A DNA stretch of 6,482 nt from Verrucomicrobiota bacterium (GCA_009885275.1 VFKY01000066.1:1-6482), one strand, 5' to 3'; shown: positions 1 through 5,209, counted from the first letter of the stretch. Numbers and translations: made by a program. Notes: a model not told the origin generated them from the sequence alone.

Positions 1-81
1 ACGGATGCAGGCAACGGCTCGTATGGCATCTGTCGTGTCATCGACGTTTCCCGCTCGCCCGCCACCTCTTGAACGTTAGAC
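1..81 (+). repeat. right half of an attC site of the preceding integron cassette (left half outside window)
   Basis: Bases 75-81 read GTTAGAC, a perfect match to the integron R' core GTTRRRY, and set the boundary G75^T76. The adjoining bases 61-77 (GCCACCTCTTGAACGTT) are identical to the right arm of the complete attC at 4967-5020. In that complete site this arm pairs with an AAGAGG-containing left arm. No such left arm occurs in bases 1-60, so it should lie upstream of the window, which implies a long inter-arm loop. I see no convincing gene in bases 1-74. The partner arm is unseen, so this is inferred from the shared right arm and the core box. Confidence 0.7.
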
Positions 82-111
82 ATTGCTACTCGCATCCTGT
101 GAACATACCCA

Positions 112-615
112 ATGATTCCACTACCGGAAGTTACTCGACAGCTATTCGATGCTTTTCAACCGACGCTGGACGAGCTTCGGGCGGCAGTGAGTCAGCGTCC
201 CAACTTCTCCATCGTCTGTTCTGGCGTTCTGGAGGACGGTCCATCCGCCGCATGGATGAGTCTTTCCTGCGAGCGCACCGATGGTGCATTGCCGGAGATC
301 ATACTCTCAATCACCTGCACCTTGATGCGCGCACCCGGGGCAACTCGCACGACCATTCGCGCCAAGGTTGGCTGGTTTCGCGGTGCCGCCTTAGGCGGTT
401 CCGACGGGTTTTCCATCTACGAGGCCATGACACCAGCCATTGAATACTCCGATGCATCCAGCATTGCCTCTCTGGCGCGTCGATTCCCACAGCTGCGAAC
501 CATTTTCCTACGTGCTCTAGCTCGCGGCAAACTTCCTTCCCGTTTGCGCGTCCTTTGGCAGCGGCTTTTTTATGGCTGCCCCGCACCGCAGCACTTCACG
601 CTCAACAACCAATGA
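112..615 (+). CDS. cassette A protein, hypothetical, soluble (167 aa)
   Basis: I do not recognise this protein. It starts at an ATG 36 bases inside cassette A and its TGA stop falls within the cassette's own attC site, an arrangement also seen in cassettes B and D. There is no signal peptide or clear membrane segment. The N-terminal third looks helical (residues 5-27), the middle (33-110) has alternating hydrophobic stretches suggesting beta strands, and the C-terminal region (118-155) is a basic helix-rich stretch with many Arg and Leu. No catalytic motif is evident. No strong Shine-Dalgarno sequence precedes the ATG. Overlapping frames on both strands are open here, but this frame alone starts just after the cassette boundary and ends inside attC, so it is preferred. 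Expression would depend on an upstream integron promoter or an unseen local one. Confidence 0.7.
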   Translation: MIPLPEVTRQLFDAFQPTLDELRAAVSQRPNFSIVCSGVLEDGPSAAWMSLSCERTDGALPEIILSITCTLMRAPGATRTTIRAKVGWFRGAALGGSDGFSIYEAMTPAIEYSDASSIASLARRFPQLRTIFLRALARGKLPSRLRVLWQRLFYGCPAPQHFTLNNQ

Positions 616-661
616 CAACAGCCGCCTCGTGGCCGCCGTCGCTGAGCTTGGGTCGTTAGGC
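600..661 (+). repeat. attC site of cassette A
   Basis: The left core (R'') is GCTCAAC at 600-606, matching RYYYAAC, and the right core (R') is GTTAGGC at 655-661, matching GTTRRRY. Between them an imperfect palindrome contains CAGC at 619-622 and GCTG at 641-644 around a GC-rich centre. Length is about 62 bp, within the usual attC range. The stop codon of the cassette ORF (613-615) lies inside. Pairing of the outer arms is only moderate, so the exact left edge is less certain than the right. Confidence 0.7.
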
Positions 662-692
662 GGCAACGCGCATCACAACACCACACACACCT

Positions 693-1007
693 ATGAAGAC
701 ATGGATTGCGATTCTGTTCACCATCGGCCTAGTCGCGGCCTGCATCGGGATTTCCGCACTCACTGGTTTCGACCCCACTTGGTTTATGATGCTCGGCACT
801 GCAATCTGGGCAGCGATTGATTCCTCGAAGCTCCAGCTCAAGCGTTACAAGTCGGGCATCTCGTATGGGCCAGTTGTCCTGTTCATCGCTTGCGCGTTGC
901 TCTGGATTGTCAGTTTTCCGTGGTATCTCTCGATGCGCCACAAGATTAAGACCGGCACGGGGGTCTTGAAGGAGGGAGCTACGAATGTTGCCGCCGAACC
1001 CTCATAA
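693..1007 (+). CDS. cassette B protein, small predicted inner-membrane protein (104 aa)
   Basis: This small membrane protein has no function I can assign. The ATG is 37 bases inside the cassette, after a non-coding leader. Hydrophobic segments lie at residues 4-24, about 28-42 and 57-79, separated by a basic cytoplasmic-type loop (KLQLKRYKSG, 46-55). The last hydrophobic segment ends in FPWYL (75-79) followed by a basic stretch (MRHKIKTG), a plausible membrane-exit anchor. The roughly 20-residue tail is hydrophilic. The TAA stop lies inside the cassette's attC. My impression is that short proteins with an FPWYL-R-K ending occur as uncharacterised proteins in several bacterial groups, but I could not search for this. 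Confidence 0.75.
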   Translation: MKTWIAILFTIGLVAACIGISALTGFDPTWFMMLGTAIWAAIDSSKLQLKRYKSGISYGPVVLFIACALLWIVSFPWYLSMRHKIKTGTGVLKEGATNVAAEPS

Positions 1008-1050
1008 TAACATCGGTCGCGTAGCGCACTGATGATAGTGGATGTTGGAC
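993..1050 (+). repeat. attC site of cassette B
   Basis: R'' is GCCGAAC at 993-999 (one mismatch to RYYYAAC) and R' is GTTGGAC at 1044-1050 (exact GTTRRRY). The cassette's own 5' end gives GTTAGGC, which pairs with R'' at 6 of 7 positions. The inner palindrome is strong: CATCGGT pairs with ACTGATG (one G-T wobble), and CGC-GTA-GCG forms the tip. Outer arms pair imperfectly. The site is about 58 bp, close to the minimum for attC. It contains the stop codon of ORF B and, at 1042-1044, an ATG that opens the next cassette's reading frame. Confidence 0.75.
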
Positions 1051-1938
1051 AAACTTGTCAGTCACCTCGTAGCAATAGAAAATAACTCGACTCACTCGTG
1101 GGTTCTACGGCATATTAGAGTGCTATTAACTGGCAAAACTGCATATAAACCAACTGTTCTGCTCAAAAGGCACCCAATGCGAATTGTCATCACAGTCTCA
1201 ATAGCGATTTACGTCGCATTTCAGGTGTTTTTGGTTATCCACTTGGCCGCCCATGGCAAAGCGGATGGTCTTACGATTTGGAACACTGTTCGACCCGCGG
1301 CGATGCTGATTTGTTTTACGTTCTATTTGAGAGAAGGGGGCAAGTGGCCTCTCTGGCTCGTAATTTGGTCTGGTGCTGGAGTCGTTCGCTTCATTATGAA
1401 TCTCCCTGCTCCAGCCCTAGGTTACGCAGAGGCCGCCTCGGAGTTGTTCGTGGCTATCCCCGCAGCGATAGCTTGGCGCGCCGACCCACATCGTTCATAC
1501 TATCGCCCCAGTCTGTTGAACCGACTGCGAGCTTGGTTTATCCCTTCTCCCCAATTGATTGTGATTCCGTTGGGAACCAAAGTGGACGATCTGTTTAAGC
1601 AATACAAGATGGTTGCCGAGTCAGAAGAAGAGTCATATTTGGAGGGATGCACGCATTACGAGATCTCGCTGCGCGATCAGGATCTTACTGTGGCTGTAGA
1701 CGATGGCGAAGTTAAGGGAGTCATCTACAGAACTGAGAACTATGGAGATTCCGAACAAGAAAGGGTCAGAAAACTAAGATTCTACCTTGAAGCGCACGGC
1801 CAAAAGAGCCGGTTAAAGTTCAAGGTTAACAACGGATTCGGCTTTCTATACCGGTCGTGCGACGATGAAACGCGAGCGGCCTACAGCTATGCTGCTGACA
1901 TCTTTTCAATCAGTCGGTTCGGATACAAAATGGTTTAA
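1045..1938 (+). CDS. cassette C protein, four-segment membrane protein with soluble C-terminal domain (about 297 aa)
   Basis: I do not recognise this family. Predicted membrane segments (numbered from the ATG at 1042) are at about 47-70, 79-96, 103-120 and 128-145. They are followed by a basic linker (residues 151-165) and a soluble, charged domain of about 130 residues (168-298) with an acidic patch (ESEEESYLEG). The start is uncertain. The reading frame opens with an ATG at 1042, but those three bases belong to the upstream cassette's attC. The cassette proper starts at 1045 with an in-frame TTG. The first internal in-frame ATG is 1177 (residue 46), just before the first membrane segment, and would give about 253 aa. 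The coding region has more A+T-rich stretches than its neighbours, consistent with a separate origin. The TAA stop (1936-1938) is just upstream of the split attC. Confidence 0.75.
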   Translation: MDKLVSHLVAIENNSTHSWVLRHIRVLLTGKTAYKPTVLLKRHPMRIVITVSIAIYVAFQVFLVIHLAAHGKADGLTIWNTVRPAAMLICFTFYLREGGKWPLWLVIWSGAGVVRFIMNLPAPALGYAEAASELFVAIPAAIAWRADPHRSYYRPSLLNRLRAWFIPSPQLIVIPLGTKVDDLFKQYKMVAESEEESYLEGCTHYEISLRDQDLTVAVDDGEVKGVIYRTENYGDSEQERVRKLRFYLEAHGQKSRLKFKVNNGFGFLYRSCDDETRAAYSYAADIFSISRFGYKMV

Positions 1939-1951
1939 CAAACAAAGCAGA

Positions 1952-2021
1952 ATCGGGTAGGAGCGAGGATTGAACTCGCTCCCCCCACACCACCCGGCAT
2001 GCGGGTCCGCACCGGGCGGTT
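1952..2021 (-). ncRNA. group II intron domains V and VI (catalytic core and branch-site hairpin)
   Basis: Domain V is the 34-nt minus-strand segment 2021 to 1988. Its lower stem pairs CCGCCCGG with CCGGGTGG (one G-T wobble), a two-base TG bulge follows the upper stem, and TGCG pairs with CGCA around a GACC loop. This is the canonical 34-nt layout with the two-nucleotide bulge that binds catalytic metals. Domain VI follows: GGAGCGAG pairs with CTCGCTCC around a TTCAATC loop, and an outer GGG pairs with CCC. A TA bulge leaves an A at position 1958, seven bases from the 3' end, as a candidate branch point. The intron ends CCCGAT, matching the usual terminal AY. Confidence 0.88.
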
Positions 2022-2029
2022 CCCATCAG

Positions 2030-3412
2030 TCATGGCACCCGAGAGCGACCCTTTGCAGGGCCATTCGGATACCGAATGTTGGTCCACTGGTTTTCGATTG
2101 AGGGAACACCTTGCTGATCAAGCCATTGATTGGTCATTGCGCCTCTGACTTTTGAGTTTTGACTCATACGCCATGGGCCTTTTCGGCTTCTACTCGCCAT
2201 GTGAACGGTCGCACGGTTGATCCCGAGTTTGATGAGATTCCGCCTTCGAGCGCGGGGACGTCCCCACTGTTTCCAGTAGTACAATCGCACTCTCCGACGG
2301 AGCCATCCGTCAAGTTCTCGGGCTTCTGCGTAGGTCATTCCTAGGCTGTAGTAGTTGAGCGCACCACGCACGAACAGTTGGAGTTCCTCCATCACTTTGC
2401 ACGGCGAGACGCCGCGGGTCCGTTTGGTAATCTCCCGTATTCGTGCTCCGAACTTGGCCTTTGATTTCTCCGACCACTTGATCCGGTTCTTCACGATGGT
2501 GAAGCCGAGGAACACAGCGTCTTTGATCTCGCAGACTTTGCTCTTAGTGCGGTTGACCGTCAGGTTGAGACGTTGCTCGACGAATCGCGCGACACTTTGC
2601 ATGACCCGTTGGGCGGCCCGTGGACTGCGGCACAGGATCACAAAGTCATCGGCGTATCGAGCAAAGGAGTGCCCGCGTTTCTCCAACTCTTGATCGAGAT
2701 CGTCGAGGAGGATGTTCGCCAGCAGTGGACTCAAGGGTCCGCCCTGCGGCACTCCGGTGCAAGTGGGGTCAAGTTTGCCCGAGGGCAACACGACTCCGGC
2801 TCGCAGGTATTTTCCAATCAGCGACAGGACGCGCCTATCTTTGATTCGGCGTTCCAAGCGACTCATCAACACGTCATGATTGACGGTATCAAAGAACGCT
2901 TTTAGATCGCAATCGACGACCCATTTCCTTCGCTTCTCTTTCGATTTTCGCTGCACGGATTGAATCGCATCATGGGCACTGCGTGCCGGACGAAATCCAA
3001 AGCTGTGTTCGCTGAAAACCGGTTCATAGATCGGTGTCAGGATTTGAGCTATCGCTTGCTGAATGACTCGATCCAGTACCGTCGGGATGCCCAACGGTCG
3101 TTTCGTGCCATCCGCTTTCGGGATTTCAACGCGTCGGACTGGAGAGGGCGCATATGTCCCATCGAGCAGTTTTCGGCGTATCGTTTCCCAATGTTGGCGT
3201 AGAAAATCGGGGAAATCCGCGATTTTCATGCCGTCGATTCCGGCTGCGCCACCGTTTTGCCTCACTCGTTTCCAAGCGGCAAGCAGGTTGTCGCGGGCCA
3301 GAACCTTCTCCAGCAGGTCTTCACATGAACTCGCTTTCTCTGCCTGAGCGATGACATGTCTGACTCCACCTTGCGGCTTCGTTGTCGGTTTCATCGGTTC
3401 AGGTCGGTTCAT
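2030..3412 (-). CDS. ltrA: group II intron reverse transcriptase/maturase (IIC type, no endonuclease domain)
   Basis: This 460-aa intron-encoded protein copies intron RNA into DNA at the target and helps fold the intron for splicing. The RT fingers begin around residue 40. Recognisable blocks are GIDGMKI (58-64), RPLGIPTVLDRVIQQA (105-120), FGFRPARSAHDAI (138-150), the first catalytic Asp in CDLKAFFDTVNHD (D169), GVPQGGPLSPLLANILLDDLD (220-240) and the active-site YADD (253-256). Block RT7 includes LGF (302-304). The maturase domain X spans about 310-400, with LNYYSLGM and a W-KQW-RPRARRRNL region characteristic of class C introns. There is no HNH nuclease after domain X, as usual for IIC introns. 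The stop codon is only 8 nt before domain V. The ATG at 3412 gives a normal family length; MKP at codon 7 is an alternative. The gene symbol is the generic family name. Confidence 0.93.
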   Translation of the reverse strand: MNRPEPMKPTTKPQGGVRHVIAQAEKASSCEDLLEKVLARDNLLAAWKRVRQNGGAAGIDGMKIADFPDFLRQHWETIRRKLLDGTYAPSPVRRVEIPKADGTKRPLGIPTVLDRVIQQAIAQILTPIYEPVFSEHSFGFRPARSAHDAIQSVQRKSKEKRRKWVVDCDLKAFFDTVNHDVLMSRLERRIKDRRVLSLIGKYLRAGVVLPSGKLDPTCTGVPQGGPLSPLLANILLDDLDQELEKRGHSFARYADDFVILCRSPRAAQRVMQSVARFVEQRLNLTVNRTKSKVCEIKDAVFLGFTIVKNRIKWSEKSKAKFGARIREITKRTRGVSPCKVMEELQLFVRGALNYYSLGMTYAEARELDGWLRRRVRLYYWKQWGRPRARRRNLIKLGINRATVHMASRSRKGPWRMSQNSKVRGAMTNQWLDQQGVPSIENQWTNIRYPNGPAKGRSRVP

Positions 3413-3818
3413 CTGATTAGGTTCGGTCCTTCATGTCGCAAAGCATTCCGGTATCGTTGTTTAGTGCGAGCGTTTTCCAGCTCCCGGCTTTGCGGCCACT
3501 ACTATGACCTCGGCTGACTTCTCACCCGCTGACGCGAGTGAGATCTCCCCAGATAAGAACTGAAACCTCCGCCACCCAACCGCCTCATTTACCTCCGGAA
3601 CTGAATGAGGGAACTTCGCTGTGTTGTGCCAGCTCGTTCCATTCCGTCGGCCTCGCATGAGGTTCTTGTTCATCGGCTGATGGCTTTCCCATAGCCTGCC
3701 TCCCCACGCTCGGTCTCCCTCACGCAGTTGGCTTCTGGTAGTTCTTTTCATCTTTTAATGTTCATTCTATAAACAGAGGACTTGAACCTCTTTTGGTTTC
3801 AGCTCATGCTGGGCGTAC
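3413..3818 (-). ncRNA. group II intron ribozyme domains I to IV (5' part)
   Basis: These 406 nt lie between the intron 5' end and the RT start codon and should fold as the structured domains I-IV rather than encode protein. Near the 5' end the minus strand shows AGAGGTTCAAGTCCTCT, an early domain I stem-loop pattern. A candidate exon-binding site EBS1 is ACAAG (minus strand, at 3665-3669), complementary over five bases to CTTGT, the last five exon bases before the intron (3819-3823). A 96-codon open frame at 3461-3751 on the minus strand coincides with this region and is judged a by-product of the RNA sequence. Domain boundaries inside the region were not resolved by hand. Confidence 0.75.
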
Positions 3819-3957
3819 ACAAGTCGAGACACAGCAACCCCTATCAGCCGCCCTGTTTACATGATCCATCGTAACTACACCATCAACCCCGTGATCGACG
3901 CTCGCCCCCGCTGATAGGGGTGCGTGCTCTTTGACGTTAGGCGCAAGTCATCCGCTT

Positions 3958-4263
3958 ATGACCCCGCAAACATTCAGTATCCTGGCAGCAACGACGACGG
4001 CGATTGTGCTTCCGCCATTCTTGCTTGTTCCAATGATTTATCACCTGCCCAATGCGCAGGTATTTAAAGATCTCTACGAAGCGTGTCTATGGCTTTCGCC
4101 ATTCGTCGGTGTAGTTGCCCTCTTCTTATTATTTCGGCTGATTCGGTCGGGCACTGCCACGTTCCGAGAGCCCGCTATATTCAGCGCGACCCTCCTCGCT
4201 TGCCTTGATTTGGTCTCGCCGCTCCTCTTCTACATACTCCTTGCGTTTTTGGCCGGTCACTGA
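3958..4263 (+). CDS. cassette D protein, small predicted membrane protein (101 aa)
   Basis: I do not recognise this protein. It is strongly hydrophobic, with probable membrane segments at residues 7-28, 43-63 and 74-98, a short basic cytoplasmic-type loop FRLIRSG (59-65), and almost no soluble part. A longer reading from TTG at 3931 would start inside the preceding attC (upstream of the cassette boundary at 3937), so the ATG at 3958, 21 bases into the cassette, is chosen. No clear Shine-Dalgarno sequence precedes it. The TGA stop (4261-4263) lies inside the cassette's attC. Together with cassettes B and C this makes three membrane proteins in a row. Confidence 0.7.
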   Translation: MTPQTFSILAATTTAIVLPPFLLVPMIYHLPNAQVFKDLYEACLWLSPFVGVVALFLLFRLIRSGTATFREPAIFSATLLACLDLVSPLLFYILLAFLAGH

Positions 4264-4346
4264 AAGTTACTAGCACAGACACTCCGCTTCGCGTGGAGCA
4301 AAAGCACAGCCCATTTGGTACGCTGTGCCTAACTCAGGCGTTCGGC
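4252..4346 (+). repeat. attC site of cassette D with a degenerate left core
   Basis: The right side is clear: CTAACTCAGGCGTTCGGC (4329-4346) resembles the L'-R' end of well-known attC sites such as that of aadA7, although R' (GTTCGGC) departs from GTTRRRY at one base. GCACAG (4273-4278) pairs with CTGTGC (4324-4329), and inside it CTCCGC / GCGTGGAG around TTC forms another hairpin at about 4286-4303. The expected R'' position holds GCCGGTC (4252-4258), where the conserved AAC has become GTC. The site is about 95 bp and includes the ORF stop codon. The hairpin and R' are supported; the left boundary is inference. Confidence 0.6.
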
Positions 4347-4384
4347 AACTCCGCACCCCTCATCCGATTCCACGCCTACCATCT

Positions 4385-4921
4385 ATGAAACACCTTCTGA
4401 TTCGCCTCGCCCTCTGTGGGTTAACCTTCTCAGTCCACGCCGAACCGCCGTCCATATCACCTAAGCTTTCCGTGGGGGAAGGAGAGGTCCAGGCCGCTGA
4501 GGGTTCTATTCGGCCATGGCGGCCGGATGATTCCGCCAAACTCAGTGGCCGCTACAGGCTCACCGGTATCACCGATGGGCACGGCTGGCTTGATGTTACC
4601 ATGCACAAGACCGTTGATCCTCATAACCCGTGGCGCGTGGAGATTAAAATCGTGACCGAGTGGACGACAGATGAGTGGACCACTGTGACCGTGGAAAATG
4701 CGGAGTACGACCAGGAGGGTCCGTTGCCGTTTTTCCGGGTCGACCGCCCTCGCTTTGTGGGTTTTTTTGTCGAGTTCACAGACAAAAGCGGCGACCGCCC
4801 ACGACCTTCAGGGCCCGCCATAGTCATTGGAAGCGACGTCTTTGTCCGAGATGACGCCTATAAGCCAAGCTCGTATCGCGACCCTGCGCCGGCTGGCCCT
4901 GCTAAGAGTGGGGAGCGTTGA
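4385..4921 (+). CDS. cassette E protein, predicted secreted/periplasmic protein (178 aa)
   Basis: I do not recognise this family. The ATG at 4385, 44 bases inside the cassette, gives a classic Sec signal peptide: MKHLLIR, a hydrophobic core (LALCGLTFSV) and a likely cleavage after VHA at residue 19. A longer frame opening at GTG 4325 lies partly in the previous attC and would bury the signal peptide, so it is rejected. The mature part is hydrophilic. Residues 52-105 (SGRYRLTGITDGHGWLDVT, then alternating V/T/E/W) look beta-rich, followed by RVDRPRFVGFFVEFTD (118-133) and a Pro/Ser-rich tail. The lone Cys (residue 11) sits in the signal core and gives no clear lipobox. No catalytic motif is seen. 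Confidence 0.75.
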   Translation: MKHLLIRLALCGLTFSVHAEPPSISPKLSVGEGEVQAAEGSIRPWRPDDSAKLSGRYRLTGITDGHGWLDVTMHKTVDPHNPWRVEIKIVTEWTTDEWTTVTVENAEYDQEGPLPFFRVDRPRFVGFFVEFTDKSGDRPRPSGPAIVIGSDVFVRDDAYKPSSYRDPAPAGPAKSGER

Positions 4922-4966
4922 ACAATCTGCGGGAGTCGTGATTTTGGCAACTATTCAGGAACCGAC

Positions 4967-5020
4967 GCCGAACAATAAGAGGATGGCAAGGCTTCGCCTG
5001 CCACCTCTTGAACGTTCTCT
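4967..5020 (+). repeat. attC site of cassette E, compact hairpin at the end of the array
   Basis: This is the clearest hairpin of the set. R'' is GCCGAAC (4967-4973). The arms AAGAGG-A-TGGC and GCCA-CCTCTT pair with a single unpaired A, and AGGC-TTC-GCCT closes the tip with another bulged A. Extrahelical bases of this kind define the recombined bottom strand in attC sites. R'' is the exact reverse complement of the cassette's own 5' end plus G (GTTCGGC). The right box, GTTCTCT (5014-5020), keeps GTT but lacks RRRY, which suggests that what follows is flanking DNA rather than another canonical cassette. The right arm shares 17 identical bases with 61-77. Confidence 0.85.
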
Positions 5021-5209
5021 GCGGTCTTCTCTCTTCCTGTGAGCCAAGCGACGAGGGCATCGCTTCTACTCACGGTGTGTTGAGCGGCTCAGGACTAGGC
5101 GCAGAGAGATTTAAGTTGGATGAAACGGATGAACGTGTTTAATGGATGGGGTGGTGAGGACATCATAAATTGACACCCACAGCGCATCGCCAAACTTTTA
5201 CCACTTCCT
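5015..5209. other. non-coding junction between cassette array and flanking genes, with hairpin
   Basis: No convincing gene is seen in these 195 bases. The stretch contains a stable two-tier hairpin at 5039-5073: GTGAG pairs with CTCAC, and AAGCGA (5046-5051) pairs with TCGCTT (5060-5065) around an 8-base loop. A wider inverted pair, TCTCTGCG (5016-5023) and CGCAGAGA (5099-5106), encloses it. Bases 5079-5085 read GTTGAGC, a perfect GTTRRRY match just right of the hairpin, so this could be a decayed attC whose AAC box is lost. A rho-independent terminator is less likely because no T-run follows. Confidence 0.45.

Larger units (their letters stand above)
1952..3818 (-). mobile_element. group IIC (attC-type) intron, 1,867 nt, with encoded reverse transcriptase
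   Basis: Read on the minus strand, the element starts at 3818 with GTACGCCCAGCATGAG. This aligns base for base with the group IIC 5' end I remember as GTGTGCCCGGCATGGG, with a few substitutions. It carries a reverse transcriptase gene, then a 34-nt domain V, a domain VI hairpin, and ends CCCGAT at 1952. The bottom-strand 5' flank ends CGACTTGT and the 3' flank begins TCTGC, so the insertion point is TTGT^T. Group IIC-attC introns are known to insert at this kind of site in the bottom strand of attC elements, next to the attC hairpin, which is the case here. The intron is antisense to the cassettes, so it can be spliced only from a leftward transcript. ORF, ribozyme core and both ends are present, so it looks intact. 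Confidence 0.9.
1947..3942 (+). repeat. attC site of cassette C, split by the group IIC intron
   Basis: With the intron (1952-3818) removed, GCAGA joins ACAAGTCGAG and restores an R''-like box GCAGAAC. It matches 5 of 7 positions of the R' box's reverse complement, R' being GTTAGGC at 3936-3942. The arms are long: ACCCCTATCAGC (3837-3848) is perfectly complementary to GCTGATAGGGGT (3910-3921) around a 61-nt loop. Pairing continues outward imperfectly between GTCGAGACACAGCA (3823-3836) and TGCGTGCTCTTTGAC (3921-3935). The reconstituted site is about 129 bp, at the long end of the attC range. A competing R'' box, GTTTAAC, occurs at 1933-1939 overlapping the ORF stop and pairs with the cassette's own GTTGGAC if wobbles are allowed, but the arm spacing favours the box at the intron junction. 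Confidence 0.75.
76..5014 (+). mobile_element. distal segment of an integron cassette array (five cassettes, A-E)
   Basis: Five consecutive units each hold one rightward ORF and end in a palindromic attC-like site whose right core box starts with GTT. The cores are GTTAGAC (75), GTTAGGC (655), GTTGGAC (1044), GTTAGGC (3936), GTTCGGC (4340) and a non-consensus GTTCTCT (5014). Integron integrases cut between G and TT, giving cassettes A 76-655, B 656-1044, C 1045-3936, D 3937-4340 and E 4341-5014. Cassette E supports the scheme well: its 5' end plus the conserved G (GTTCGGC) is the exact reverse complement of its own R'' box (GCCGAAC), although the two lie about 630 bp apart. No intI or attI is seen. 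In known integrons cassette ORFs run away from attI, so the platform should be to the left. Several short cassettes without a recognised resistance gene fit a sedentary chromosomal integron better than a clinical class 1 element. Confidence 0.85.

Noticed and set aside
69..443. Plus-strand open frame overlapping cassette A, starting at 69
   Set aside because: It starts before the cassette boundary at 76 and inside the upstream attC, and its product is rich in His, Arg and Ser without fold-like patterning. The overlapping frame 112-615 fits the cassette better.
2159..3354. Several plus-strand open frames across the reverse transcriptase gene
   Set aside because: All are antisense shadows of a clearly recognisable RT/maturase with intact catalytic motifs.
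3461..3751. Minus-strand 96-codon open frame within the intron 5' region
   Set aside because: It lies in the part expected to fold as intron domains I-IV, has a composition typical of translated structured RNA (many Arg, Gly, Trp), and has no recognisable protein features.
3818..3820. Alternative intron 5' end at 3820 (starting GTGTACG)
   Set aside because: Aligning with the group IIC 5' end I remember places the first base at 3818 (GTACGCCC), and only that choice leaves the TTGT^T insertion target.
4827..5042. Plus-strand 71-codon frame spanning attC E
   Set aside because: It runs through the attC hairpin and across the cassette end, so it is unlikely to be a gene.
5170..5198. TTGACA at 5170-5175 as a possible -35 box for the 5210 gene
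   Set aside because: No acceptable -10 hexamer lies at 16-18 bases spacing (AACTTT at best), and it would leave almost no leader before the ATG.
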